The notes under the pieces: model-generated
Database searches by the model: none
What the model was told of the DNA's origin: nothing
What the model saw: only the letters and a program-made list of their open reading frames with translations
Part shown: positions 53,818 through 60,950 of the stretch, in pieces
Layout: every line of letters starts with the position of its first letter
How positions within the stretch are numbered: position 1 is the stretch's first letter
Source: an uncultured Christensenellaceae bacterium
GTDB taxonomy: Bacteria; Bacillota; Clostridia; Christensenellales; Borkfalkiaceae
Assembly: GCA_910588685.1 (NCBI GenBank)
Contig: CAJUPX010000003.1
Span: 48,093-112,092, forward strand
DNA length: 64,000 bases
Direction of reading: 5' to 3'
Position numbers and translations under genes: made by a program

Positions 53818-54703
53818 TGAATTTACCTATGTATACAACTTCCTCGTCCAAAGCAATTCCCACGCGTTTATAAACCTCGCTTTTAACAAGTGCTATCAAA
53901 TTATAAATATCGGAAGCGGAACAAGCGTTATTAATAATAAAATTAGCGTGTTCGCAGCTAACCTGCGCCGAGCCGTATCTTAATCCCTTTAACCCGCAAT
54001 CCTCAATTATTTTACCTGCGGACAATCCGTCGCCGGGATTTTTAAAAACACAGCCGCAGCTTCTGCCCTTAGGTATAGCCGACCTGAGATTTAAAAAATT
54101 ATCAATTTTCTCTTTCACATATTCCGGATTTTTTTGCTTTACTTTGAGCTTAATGCTCAAAATCAAACACTTTATGCCACGCATAGTACTATGCTTATTG
54201 CTAAAATTGCAGTCAGAATTTAATAATTTGCGTAATTTTCCGTCAAAAATAGTTACACTTACTATATCCTGTCCAATATGGCGGTAATTTATCCCTGCAT
54301 TCATAAATGCAAGTCCGCCTGCGGTTGCGGGTATTCCCGCAAGATATTCAAGACCGCTTAACCCTTTTTCTTTACAATAAGTTAAAAGTTTTGCAACTTT
54401 TACGCCGCTCTGACAATATAAATATCCGTTTGAATACTTTATTTTATTAAGCTTTTTTGTGCTTATAACCGCTCCGTTATAGCCGTGGTCGGAAGCAAGC
54501 AAATCTGAACCGCAGCCTACCACGCAAAAATCTTTATCAGTATTTATAAGATAGTCTGTTAAAATACGCGCCTGCAACAAATTTTTTGGATAATAGGCAA
54601 TTTGGGCTTTTCCGCCGAGACCGTACGTCGTATTTTCAGCAAAACTGAATTGCGTTGTTTTTTCGATATTGTTCAAAATTACGGCGCGCCAGTTTCTATC
54701 CAA
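53801..54703 (-). CDS. murB: UDP-N-acetylenolpyruvoylglucosamine reductase
   Basis: This 300-residue FAD enzyme reduces the enolpyruvyl group to make UDP-MurNAc for peptidoglycan. FAD-binding TTYGLGGKA and GSDLL, GLEYLAGIPATAGG, and the active-site segment SCGCVFKNPG are present. In many MurB proteins the proton donor is the Ser of GSxF; here it is Cys. An ATG at 54727 lacks a ribosome binding site, whereas TTG at 54703 has AGGGGAG five bases upstream and is preferred. Overlaps the PHP gene. Confidence 0.93.
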   Translation of the reverse strand: MDRNWRAVILNNIEKTTQFSFAENTTYGLGGKAQIAYYPKNLLQARILTDYLINTDKDFCVVGCGSDLLASDHGYNGAVISTKKLNKIKYSNGYLYCQSGVKVAKLLTYCKEKGLSGLEYLAGIPATAGGLAFMNAGINYRHIGQDIVSVTIFDGKLRKLLNSDCNFSNKHSTMRGIKCLILSIKLKVKQKNPEYVKEKIDNFLNLRSAIPKGRSCGCVFKNPGDGLSAGKIIEDCGLKGLRYGSAQVSCEHANFIINNACSASDIYNLIALVKSEVYKRVGIALDEEVVYIGKFNDFNC

Positions 54704-54746
54704 ATTATCTCCCCTTAATAATACCATTAATTTAATTTATTTTCAA

Positions 54747-55658
54747 TTATTTGAGTAAGTTTTTAAGTAAATTTAAATCACAATTTTGCGCCGCCGTTTT
54801 AATTTGTTTAGCGCTTAATTCGCTGAGCGGCGATGTGAGTTTATACTCGTAGTTTACCCCCTCTAATTTATGCATTTCGCCGTCATACAGGTTACAGCCG
54901 TTTTTCATAAGCCCTATATTTACTAAGCTGTCCGTACCGGTAATAAGCTGACTAATAAACTTTTTTGATAAAGCCGCCCGCTTTTTATCCGAAGTTGTGA
55001 CGGAAATATTCTGATAGAGGTCGTTAAATGAGCTAACGGGTTTAACAGTAAACTGTACTTCTCTCGTAATCAGTCTGAAAATATCCCTTTGCGTACCCAA
55101 AAGATATTTGAATTTTCCGTTAATAAGACTTATGTATGCGCCGGTAGGCTTTTGAATTTCCGCGCCGTTCAGCCCTTCAAAAAGCGCAGTAACAGCTGAT
55201 AAATTATCTGTACCGCCGTTTATTACAGTGTTTTTTACGGTAATATCGGAAAAATCGGACGAGGTGTCAAGCGATAAAATGCAGTAACCGCCGTTACACC
55301 AGCTGTCATAACCGCTCAGATAGTCTTCAAGTCCGTAAGTGCCCGCTCCGTAGGATATCATATCCGGAACAAGACCTCTGCCGAGATTATTTCTTACCGC
55401 TTCGGCTGATAATGACGTAACGCGGATAAAGCAATTATTGCTTTCTGAAAATTTATCGCCGATTTTTTGCAGATAAGAACTTCTTGAACCTTTTCCTCCT
55501 TCAAAGCTGTCAATCTGCCATACTGATAAAATGCAGATTTCCTCTTCTGCGGACACGCTGTATTTTTTAATATTCATTATCAGCGGCGCGGATATTATCA
55601 CGGTAGCACATAAAATAAAGGGCAAAAAGCGTTTTATAATATTTAAAAATTTTACCAT
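54747..55658 (-). CDS. orphan exported solute-binding-like protein
   Basis: This 303-residue protein has a single N-terminal hydrophobic segment (about 11-28) that may be a signal peptide or anchor, then a region resembling the first lobe of family 1 sugar-binding proteins (ILSVWQIDSFEGGKG near residue 45, PDMISYGAG near 118). There is no lipobox Cys, no adjacent permease and no clear ribosome binding site (TATATTAT precedes ATG). It sits upstream of murB. Function is unknown; a repurposed binding protein for wall or sensing is possible. Confidence 0.7.
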   Translation of the reverse strand: MVKFLNIIKRFLPFILCATVIISAPLIMNIKKYSVSAEEEICILSVWQIDSFEGGKGSRSSYLQKIGDKFSESNNCFIRVTSLSAEAVRNNLGRGLVPDMISYGAGTYGLEDYLSGYDSWCNGGYCILSLDTSSDFSDITVKNTVINGGTDNLSAVTALFEGLNGAEIQKPTGAYISLINGKFKYLLGTQRDIFRLITREVQFTVKPVSSFNDLYQNISVTTSDKKRAALSKKFISQLITGTDSLVNIGLMKNGCNLYDGEMHKLEGVNYEYKLTSPLSELSAKQIKTAAQNCDLNLLKNLLK

Positions 55659-55695
55659 ATAATATAATATTTATTTTATTCCGCTAAAATACATA

Positions 55696-55860
55696 GGGAG
55701 TATTCAAAATAATTGAACACTCCCCGGCTTACCCGATAAAACGCGTACAACGCTTTAACAAATAAGCTTATATATATTAAAGCGTTGCCGCTTGTAATAA
55801 TATATTGCGCATACAAGGATTTTTTATACAAAATACCCGCCGCTATAAACGAGCGGCGGG
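55696..55860. terminator. three successive hairpins between the orphan gene and yebC
   Basis: Three stems occur in the 223-bp gap. GGGAGT..TTCAA pairs with TTGAA..ACTCCC (55696-55724, one mismatch). CAACGCTTTAA pairs perfectly with TTAAAGCGTTG (55748-55758, 55777-55787). CCCGCCGCT pairs with AGCGGCGGG (55836-55844, 55852-55860) and is followed on the minus strand by TATTTTGTAT. The last is the yebC terminator. The first two may be an mRNA leader or further terminators. Confidence 0.6.
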
Positions 55861-55881
55861 CTTGGAAATAATTTGAAAAGA

Positions 55882-56619
55882 TTACTCTTCCTCTTCGTCG
55901 GGAAGTTCAACGTTATGATATACGTCCTGTACGTCGTCAAGCTCGTTGAGCTTATCAAGCATCTTTGTAAAAGTAGCAAGTTTTTCCGTGTCAAGCGTAA
56001 TGAAATTCTGCGGAATCATCTTTATTTCGGCTTCAAGGAAGGTTACCCCCTTGCTTTCAAAATATTTTCTTGCCTCTGACCAGTTTTCGGGAGTTGTATA
56101 AACCTCATAAACGTCGTCTTCAACCGTATAATCCTCCGCACCGGCTTCAAGGCAGTACTCCATCATTGTGTCCTCGTCAAGAGCCACGGTGCGCTCGATT
56201 ACAAATAATCCCTTGTTATCGAACATATACGATACGCAACCGGTGTTACCCATCTGACCGCCGCACTTAGACATAGCCGAACGCACGTCAGCCGCCGTAC
56301 GGTTGTTGTTCTCGGTAAGCGTTTTTATAATTACGGCAGCTCCGCCTACGCCGTATCCCTCGTAGGTAAGCTCTTTATAATCCTTATCACCGAGCTCGCC
56401 CGCCGCTTTAGCTATAGAACGCTTTATATTATCGTTGGGCATATTAGCCGCCTTAGCCTTAGCAATAACGTCGGCAAGTTTAGAGTTTGTATCGGGGTTG
56501 GGATTGCCCTTGGCAGCAACGGCAAGCTCTCTGCCTATTTTTGTAAAAACAGCCGCGCGCGCCGCGTCGGTTTTACCCTTTTTTGCCTGTATATTGTGCC
56601 ATTTAGAATGTCCTGACAT
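55882..56619 (-). CDS. yebC: YebC/PmpR family protein
   Basis: This 245-residue member of a near-universal bacterial family begins MSGHSKWHNIQAKKGKTDAA, the family signature, with all three domains intact. YebC proteins were described as transcription regulators, and more recently some members were linked to relief of ribosome stalling; which applies here is unknown. It is followed by the GC-rich terminator at 55836 and preceded by the methyltransferase gene by 4 bp. Confidence 0.96.
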   Translation of the reverse strand: MSGHSKWHNIQAKKGKTDAARAAVFTKIGRELAVAAKGNPNPDTNSKLADVIAKAKAANMPNDNIKRSIAKAAGELGDKDYKELTYEGYGVGGAAVIIKTLTENNNRTAADVRSAMSKCGGQMGNTGCVSYMFDNKGLFVIERTVALDEDTMMEYCLEAGAEDYTVEDDVYEVYTTPENWSEARKYFESKGVTFLEAEIKMIPQNFITLDTEKLATFTKMLDKLNELDDVQDVYHNVELPDEEEE

Positions 56620-56623
56620 AGTT

Positions 56624-57358
56624 TTACCTCATTTTATCTTGTTTTAAAATATACATTGCTATCCCTGCGGAAACAGCGGCGTTTAAGCTCTCGCAGCTTT
56701 TTTCCATAGGGATACTCACGGTGCTCGCAGCAAGCGATTTGATTTCGGAACTTATCCCTCCGCCCTCATTACCTATACAAAGGCAAAATTTTTGCGGCGG
56801 ATTAAACCTGAAAATGTTTTTGCCGTCCATATCTGCGCATATAAACGGCACTCCGTCTAATAACGGCAGTATCTCCTGCGCCGACCCTGTTTTTATATCG
56901 GTGAAAAAAATCCCGCTCATACTTGCACGTACGGCTTTCGGCGAAAAAGCGTCGGTACAGTTTATCAGATAAATTTCCCTATACCCTGCCGCGTTTGCCG
57001 TTCTTATAATCGTACCGAGGTTGCCGGGGTCCTGAAGCCTGTCCAAAAGCAAACAGCTACTTTGCGGCGAAGTCAGCTTGTTTTTTGGTAATTCAACAAC
57101 CGCAAGCACGCCCTGCGGCGATTTTTCGCTTGATACCCGCTCAAAAAGCTCTCTCGTCAACGTAACCGCCTGCGGAAACTTACATAGCAACTCTTCAGTG
57201 CAGTAAACTTCCGACACCCTGCAACCCGCTTTAATGCACTCGGAAACAGGTTTAATACCCTCTACCACATATCTTTTTGACTGGTAACGGTATTTTCTGT
57301 CCGACGAAAGTTTAATTATCTCTTTTATGGCAAGGTTGGATTTTGATGAAATCAACAT
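56624..57358 (-). CDS. SpoU/TrmH family RNA 2'-O-methyltransferase
   Basis: This 244-residue SPOUT enzyme uses S-adenosylmethionine for rRNA or tRNA ribose methylation. It has the N-terminal substrate-binding region (about 1-80) and the knotted domain with LLDRLQDPGNLGTIIRTA, IGNEGGGIS and IPMEKSCESLNAAVSA motifs. It lies between yebC and the rplT operon. The target nucleotide is unknown. Confidence 0.93.
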   Translation of the reverse strand: MLISSKSNLAIKEIIKLSSDRKYRYQSKRYVVEGIKPVSECIKAGCRVSEVYCTEELLCKFPQAVTLTRELFERVSSEKSPQGVLAVVELPKNKLTSPQSSCLLLDRLQDPGNLGTIIRTANAAGYREIYLINCTDAFSPKAVRASMSGIFFTDIKTGSAQEILPLLDGVPFICADMDGKNIFRFNPPQKFCLCIGNEGGGISSEIKSLAASTVSIPMEKSCESLNAAVSAGIAMYILKQDKMR

Positions 57359-57364
57359 AATTTG

Positions 57365-57394
57365 TAAAAAATTAAGCCCTGTTGAGGCTTAATT
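57365..57394 (-). terminator. terminator of the infC-rpmI-rplT operon
   Basis: AATTAAGCC (57370-57378) pairs with GGCTTAATT (57386-57394); on the minus strand a TTTTT tail follows. It lies 10 bp after the rplT stop. Confidence 0.9.
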
Positions 57395-57403
57395 TCAGTA
57401 GTA

Positions 57404-57754
57404 TTATAAAGCTTGTTTAGCTTTTTCCGCAAGCGCAGTAAAAGCCTGGGCGTCGTTTACCGCTATGTCTGCGAGAACCTTTCTGTTTAAAGTAATACCT
57501 GCCGTTTTAAGACCGTGCATAAATTTGGAATAAGAAAGTCCGTTAATTCTTGCCGCCGCGTTAATACGGGCAATCCAGAGGCTGCGCAAATCACGCTTCC
57601 TGAGCTTTCTGCCGATATAAGCATAGTTCAAGGATTTCATAACCGCTTCGCGGGCGATTCTGTACGACTTGGATTTATTACCGAAATAACCTTTTGAAAG
57701 GCGGAATATCTTTCTACGCTTTTTTAAAGCGTTAACACTTCTTTTAATACGCAT
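57404..57754 (-). CDS. rplT: ribosomal protein L20
   Basis: This 116-residue protein is full length for L20, with the basic N-terminal helix (KSVNALKKRRKIFRLSKGY-like) that contacts 23S rRNA and the globular C-terminal domain (AFTALAEKAKQAL). L20 in Bacillota also binds the leader of this operon to repress it. It is the last gene of infC-rpmI-rplT. Confidence 0.98.
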   Translation of the reverse strand: MRIKRSVNALKKRRKIFRLSKGYFGNKSKSYRIAREAVMKSLNYAYIGRKLRKRDLRSLWIARINAAARINGLSYSKFMHGLKTAGITLNRKVLADIAVNDAQAFTALAEKAKQAL

Positions 57755-57769
57755 TTACTGTGCCTCCTC

Positions 57770-57970
57770 TTAACCTTTATAAGGAATCATTGCTTTTACT
57801 GTTGATTCCTGCGTAGTAGAAACAAGCGTTACTTTACGCAAATTTCTCTTTCTCTTTCTGTTCTTAGTTTCCGCTTTGTGGTTTTTGCCGCCGTGAGGTC
57901 TCTTCACCTTACCGGTGGAAGTAAGCCAAAAACGCTTTTTGCTGCCGCTGTGTGATTTTTGCTTAGGCAT
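57770..57970 (-). CDS. rpmI: ribosomal protein L35
   Basis: This 66-residue basic protein begins MPKQKSHSGSKKRF. An in-frame start five codons upstream lies over the ribosome binding site; ATG at 57970 with GGAGG eight bases upstream is correct and gives the standard length. It is the middle gene of the operon. Confidence 0.97.
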   Translation of the reverse strand: MPKQKSHSGSKKRFWLTSTGKVKRPHGGKNHKAETKNRKRKRNLRKVTLVSTTQESTVKAMIPYKG

Positions 57971-58002
57971 ATTTGTGTCCTCCAAATAGATTAGTTTATA
58001 AA

Positions 58003-58521
58003 TTAAGATTTTGCGGGCGAAAGCATCATAATGATGTTTCTGCCCTCGGTTACGGGCTTTTTATCCTGAACGGCTTTTCCCTCAAGTCCGTCAAAAAAAT
58101 CCTGCATAACCTTAACGCCCTGATAGGAACGCGAGTTCTCGCGCCCTTTCATACGTATTGATACCTTTACTTTGTTGCCCGCTTCAAGAAATTTAAGGCA
58201 TTGCTTCTTTTTAACCGCTATATCTCCGACGTCGATTGTCATAGAGAGTCTTATTTCTTTAAGTTCAACGATAGTCTGATTTTTACGGTTTTCCTTATCG
58301 CGCTTTGACTGCTCGTACTTAAATTTGGAGTAATCCATAATTTTACATACGGGAGGATTTGCGTTGGGTGAAATTTTTACAAGGTCAAGCTCCGCCTCGT
58401 CCGCAAGATTCTGCGCCTCTCTGCTTGACATAACACCGAGCATTTCACCGTCTGCGCCTATAACTCTAACTTCCTTGTCTCTGATTGCGCCGTTTACCGA
58501 ATAAAGTTCTTTAATTGCCAT
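58003..58521 (-). CDS. infC: translation initiation factor IF-3
   Basis: This 172-residue factor prevents 30S-50S joining and checks the initiator codon. It has the N-terminal domain (about 1-75), a lysine-rich linker (YEQSKRDKENRKNQ) and C-terminal domain with KEIRLSMTI and VSIRMKGREN. The start is ATG at 58521, preceded by GAGAGG and the attenuator leader. Confidence 0.97.
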   Translation of the reverse strand: MAIKELYSVNGAIRDKEVRVIGADGEMLGVMSSREAQNLADEAELDLVKISPNANPPVCKIMDYSKFKYEQSKRDKENRKNQTIVELKEIRLSMTIDVGDIAVKKKQCLKFLEAGNKVKVSIRMKGRENSRSYQGVKVMQDFFDGLEGKAVQDKKPVTEGRNIIMMLSPAKS

Positions 58522-58651
58522 AAACCTCTCTTAAATAATAAAAATCGGGTTGCAAAGGCAACCCGAAATAATGAAACGTTTACTTGAAATTCATTATCTG
58601 CCGGACAAATTTTCCGTACGGCGAAAGGGGTAACCTTTACTTAACGATAAT
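58522..58651 (-). promoter_or_regulatory. L20-type attenuator leader of infC operon
   Basis: The 130-base leader between promoter and infC contains a strong terminator: CGGGTTGC pairs with GCAACCCG (58546-58553, 58558-58565), followed on the minus strand by ATTTTTATT, just before the ribosome binding site. Upstream segments GCCGTACGG and CCGGC can form competing stems. This is the position and form of the L20 leader of Bacillota, where L20 binding promotes termination. The antiterminator was not worked out in full. Confidence 0.75.
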
Positions 58652-58680
58652 ATTCTATCAGTTTAAATTATAATTGTCAA
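58652..58680 (-). promoter_or_regulatory. promoter of infC-rpmI-rplT
   Basis: Minus strand TTGACA (58680-58675), 17-bp spacer, TAGAAT (58657-58652). It lies directly after the thrS stop, so infC is transcribed independently. Confidence 0.85.
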
Positions 58681-58689
58681 ACAATTTTT

Positions 58690-60597
58690 TTAAAATATCG
58701 TCTTTTCTTTGTTCTCTTTTACGATTTTTTTGATGAATTTTTTCAGTTCCACGGTTTCTTTTTCTTCAACGCCGCGTTTATTGACATTTACAGTACCCTC
58801 TTCCGCCTCTTTGTCGCCGACAACGAGAACATAAGGCACTTTCTCCATTTTTGCCTCGCGGATTTTATATCCGATTTTTTCGCTGCGTCTGTCCACCTCG
58901 CAGCGGATGCCGTTCTCGGCAAGAGTTTTGCATACTTCGTCCGCATATCCGAGCGTTCTGTCCGTTATGGGAAGTATTTTAACCTGCGTGGGCGCGAGCC
59001 AGACCGGGAATTTACCCGCAAAGTGCTCTATTAAAATACCTATAAATCTCTCTATCGAGCCGAAAATAGCACGGTGTATCATTATGGGACGGTGCTTTAA
59101 GCCGTCTTCCCCGACATATTCCAAATCGAACCTCTGCGGCATTTGGAAATCAAGCTGAATGGTACCGCACTGCCACGTTCTGCCGATACTGTCTTTAAGG
59201 TGGAAGTCGATTTTAGGTCCGTAGAACGCGCCGTCGCCTTCGTTTATTTCGTATTCCCTGCCAAGCTCGTCCAAAGCGTCTTTAAGGGCTTTGGTTGCCA
59301 TATTCCACTCTTCTTCCGTTCCCATACTGTTCTCGGGGCGCGTGGAAAGCTCGATTTTATATTTGAACCCGAATTGATTATAAATCTTATCGGTAAGGCG
59401 CATTACGCCCTTTATTTCGTCTTTAATCTGCTCGGGAAGCATAAAGATATGCGCGTCGTCCTGGGTAAAGCAGCGAACGCGGAAAAGTCCGTGAAGCTGC
59501 CCGCTCTTTTCGTGGCGGTGCACTAAGCCCATTTCCGCCATTCTCAAGGGGAAATCCTTATAACTCTTGGGAGCAAGCTTGTAAACGAGCATACCGCCGG
59601 GACAGTTCATAGGCTTAACCGCGCAGTCCTCCTCGTCTATAACCGTGGTATACATATTATCTTTATAGTGATCCCAGTGCCCCGAATTTTCCCAAAGCGT
59701 TCTCGTAAGAATTATGGGCGTCTGAATTTCGACATAGCCCTCTTTGCGGTGCAGATCGCGCCAGTAATCGACAAGCGTATTTTTTAATACCATACCGTTG
59801 GGCAGGAAGAAAGGGAAACCTTTGCCCTCGTTTAAAAGCGCAAACAGCTTCAATTCTTTACCGAGCTTTATGTGATCGCGCTTTTTAGCCTCTTCAAGCA
59901 GCTCAAAATATGCGGACATCTCCTCTTTTTTTGCAAAAGCTACGCCGTAAATTCTCGTAAGCATTTTGTTTTTCTCGCTGCCGCGCCAGTACGCGCCAGC
60001 AATTGAAACAAGCTTGAACGCTTTAATCTTGCCTGTGTTGGGAAGATGGGGTCCGCGGCAGAAATCGGTAAAAGAGCCCTGTTTATAAAACGACAGAATT
60101 TCACCGTCGGGCAAATCCTTTATAAGCTCCACCTTGTACTTTTCGCCGTAGTCGGACATAAGCTTTACAGCTTCGTCCTTTGGAAGCTCAAAACGTTCGA
60201 TATTAATTTTGGACTTAATTATTTTTTCCATCTCCATTTCGATTTTAGGGAGATCTTCCTGCGTTATCGGCGTTTTGAAATCAATATCGTAATAAAATCC
60301 GTTATCTATAACCGGACCTATTGCAAGATGCGACGTGGGATATATATTTTTAATCGCCTGGGCAAGCACGTGCGCGCAGGTGTGGCGGTAAACGTCTATT
60401 CCCTCTTTGTCCTTTAACGTGATAATTTCAAGTCCGTCGCCGTTTTTAAGCTTAGCCGATAAATCGCAGAGATTGCCGTTTATCTTTGCCGCAACGGCGT
60501 TGCGGGCAAGTCCTTCGCTTATTTTAGCCGCCGCCTGTGCACAGCTTGAATTTTCGTCTACTTCCAGCCTGTCGCCGTTCTTTAAAATAATTTCCAT
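58690..60597 (-). CDS. thrS: threonyl-tRNA synthetase
   Basis: This 635-residue enzyme charges tRNA-Thr. It has the TGS domain (about 1-60), the editing domain with HTCAHVL and the SCRGPH-like TDFCRGPHLP motif, the class II catalytic core (EMGLVHRHEKSG, RVRCFTQDDAHIF and the CGTIQLDF zinc region) and an anticodon-binding C-terminal domain. A TTG four codons upstream overlaps the ribosome binding site; ATG at 60597 after GGAGG is the start. It is controlled by a T-box. Confidence 0.97.
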   Translation of the reverse strand: MEIILKNGDRLEVDENSSCAQAAAKISEGLARNAVAAKINGNLCDLSAKLKNGDGLEIITLKDKEGIDVYRHTCAHVLAQAIKNIYPTSHLAIGPVIDNGFYYDIDFKTPITQEDLPKIEMEMEKIIKSKINIERFELPKDEAVKLMSDYGEKYKVELIKDLPDGEILSFYKQGSFTDFCRGPHLPNTGKIKAFKLVSIAGAYWRGSEKNKMLTRIYGVAFAKKEEMSAYFELLEEAKKRDHIKLGKELKLFALLNEGKGFPFFLPNGMVLKNTLVDYWRDLHRKEGYVEIQTPIILTRTLWENSGHWDHYKDNMYTTVIDEEDCAVKPMNCPGGMLVYKLAPKSYKDFPLRMAEMGLVHRHEKSGQLHGLFRVRCFTQDDAHIFMLPEQIKDEIKGVMRLTDKIYNQFGFKYKIELSTRPENSMGTEEEWNMATKALKDALDELGREYEINEGDGAFYGPKIDFHLKDSIGRTWQCGTIQLDFQMPQRFDLEYVGEDGLKHRPIMIHRAIFGSIERFIGILIEHFAGKFPVWLAPTQVKILPITDRTLGYADEVCKTLAENGIRCEVDRRSEKIGYKIREAKMEKVPYVLVVGDKEAEEGTVNVNKRGVEEKETVELKKFIKKIVKENKEKTIF

Positions 60598-60607
60598 AGT
60601 ATCCTCC

Positions 60608-60826
60608 AAAAAAATAAAATCCTTAAACGATTTTATCGTTTAAGGACGCAAAAACAAAATTAATTGCGCGGTTCCACCTTAATTGCCGCCGGACGTTACG
60701 TCCCGCGACCGCTTTCAGTGTTGCGGATTGAATAAAGCGGTTTCCCGTTCTCCTTGGAATTATGCGGCTCGCAGCAACCCGCACTCTCTGAAAATTCCGC
60801 AGCGGTACTTGTCTTTTCCGAAACAA
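60608..60826 (-). promoter_or_regulatory. T-box leader of thrS
   Basis: The leader contains the T-box core GGTGGAACCGCG (60678-60667) and a perfect 10-bp terminator, CCTTAAACGA with TCGTTTAAGG (60621-60630, 60636-60645), ending in ATTTTATTTTTTT. A stem I with an AGAGAG bulge and GGTTGCTGCGAG apical region lies upstream, and an ACC triplet after GGGAA is a possible threonine specifier. Uncharged tRNA-Thr would pair with the T-box and allow read-through into thrS. Confidence 0.93.
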
Positions 60827-60832
60827 CAATAT

Positions 60833-60859
60833 ATTATAATATCGGTTACTGTTTGTCAA
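60833..60859 (-). promoter_or_regulatory. promoter of thrS
   Basis: Minus strand TTGACA (60859-60854) and TATAAT (60838-60833) with a short 15-bp spacer; a TAATAT two bases further gives 17 bp. Divergent from the leuS promoter. Confidence 0.75.
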
Positions 60860-60889
60860 TACTTTAAGCGGGTTTTACGCTAAAAATAT

Positions 60890-60918
60890 TTGCCATTTTT
60901 TTTATTTAAGGGTATAAT
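60890..60918 (+). promoter_or_regulatory. promoter of leuS
   Basis: TTGCCA (60890-60895), 17-bp spacer, TATAAT (60913-60918). The leader is only about 26 bases, so leuS has no T-box here. Confidence 0.8.
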
Positions 60919-60950
60919 CAATATAAAATATAATTTTTGGAATTTTAAAT

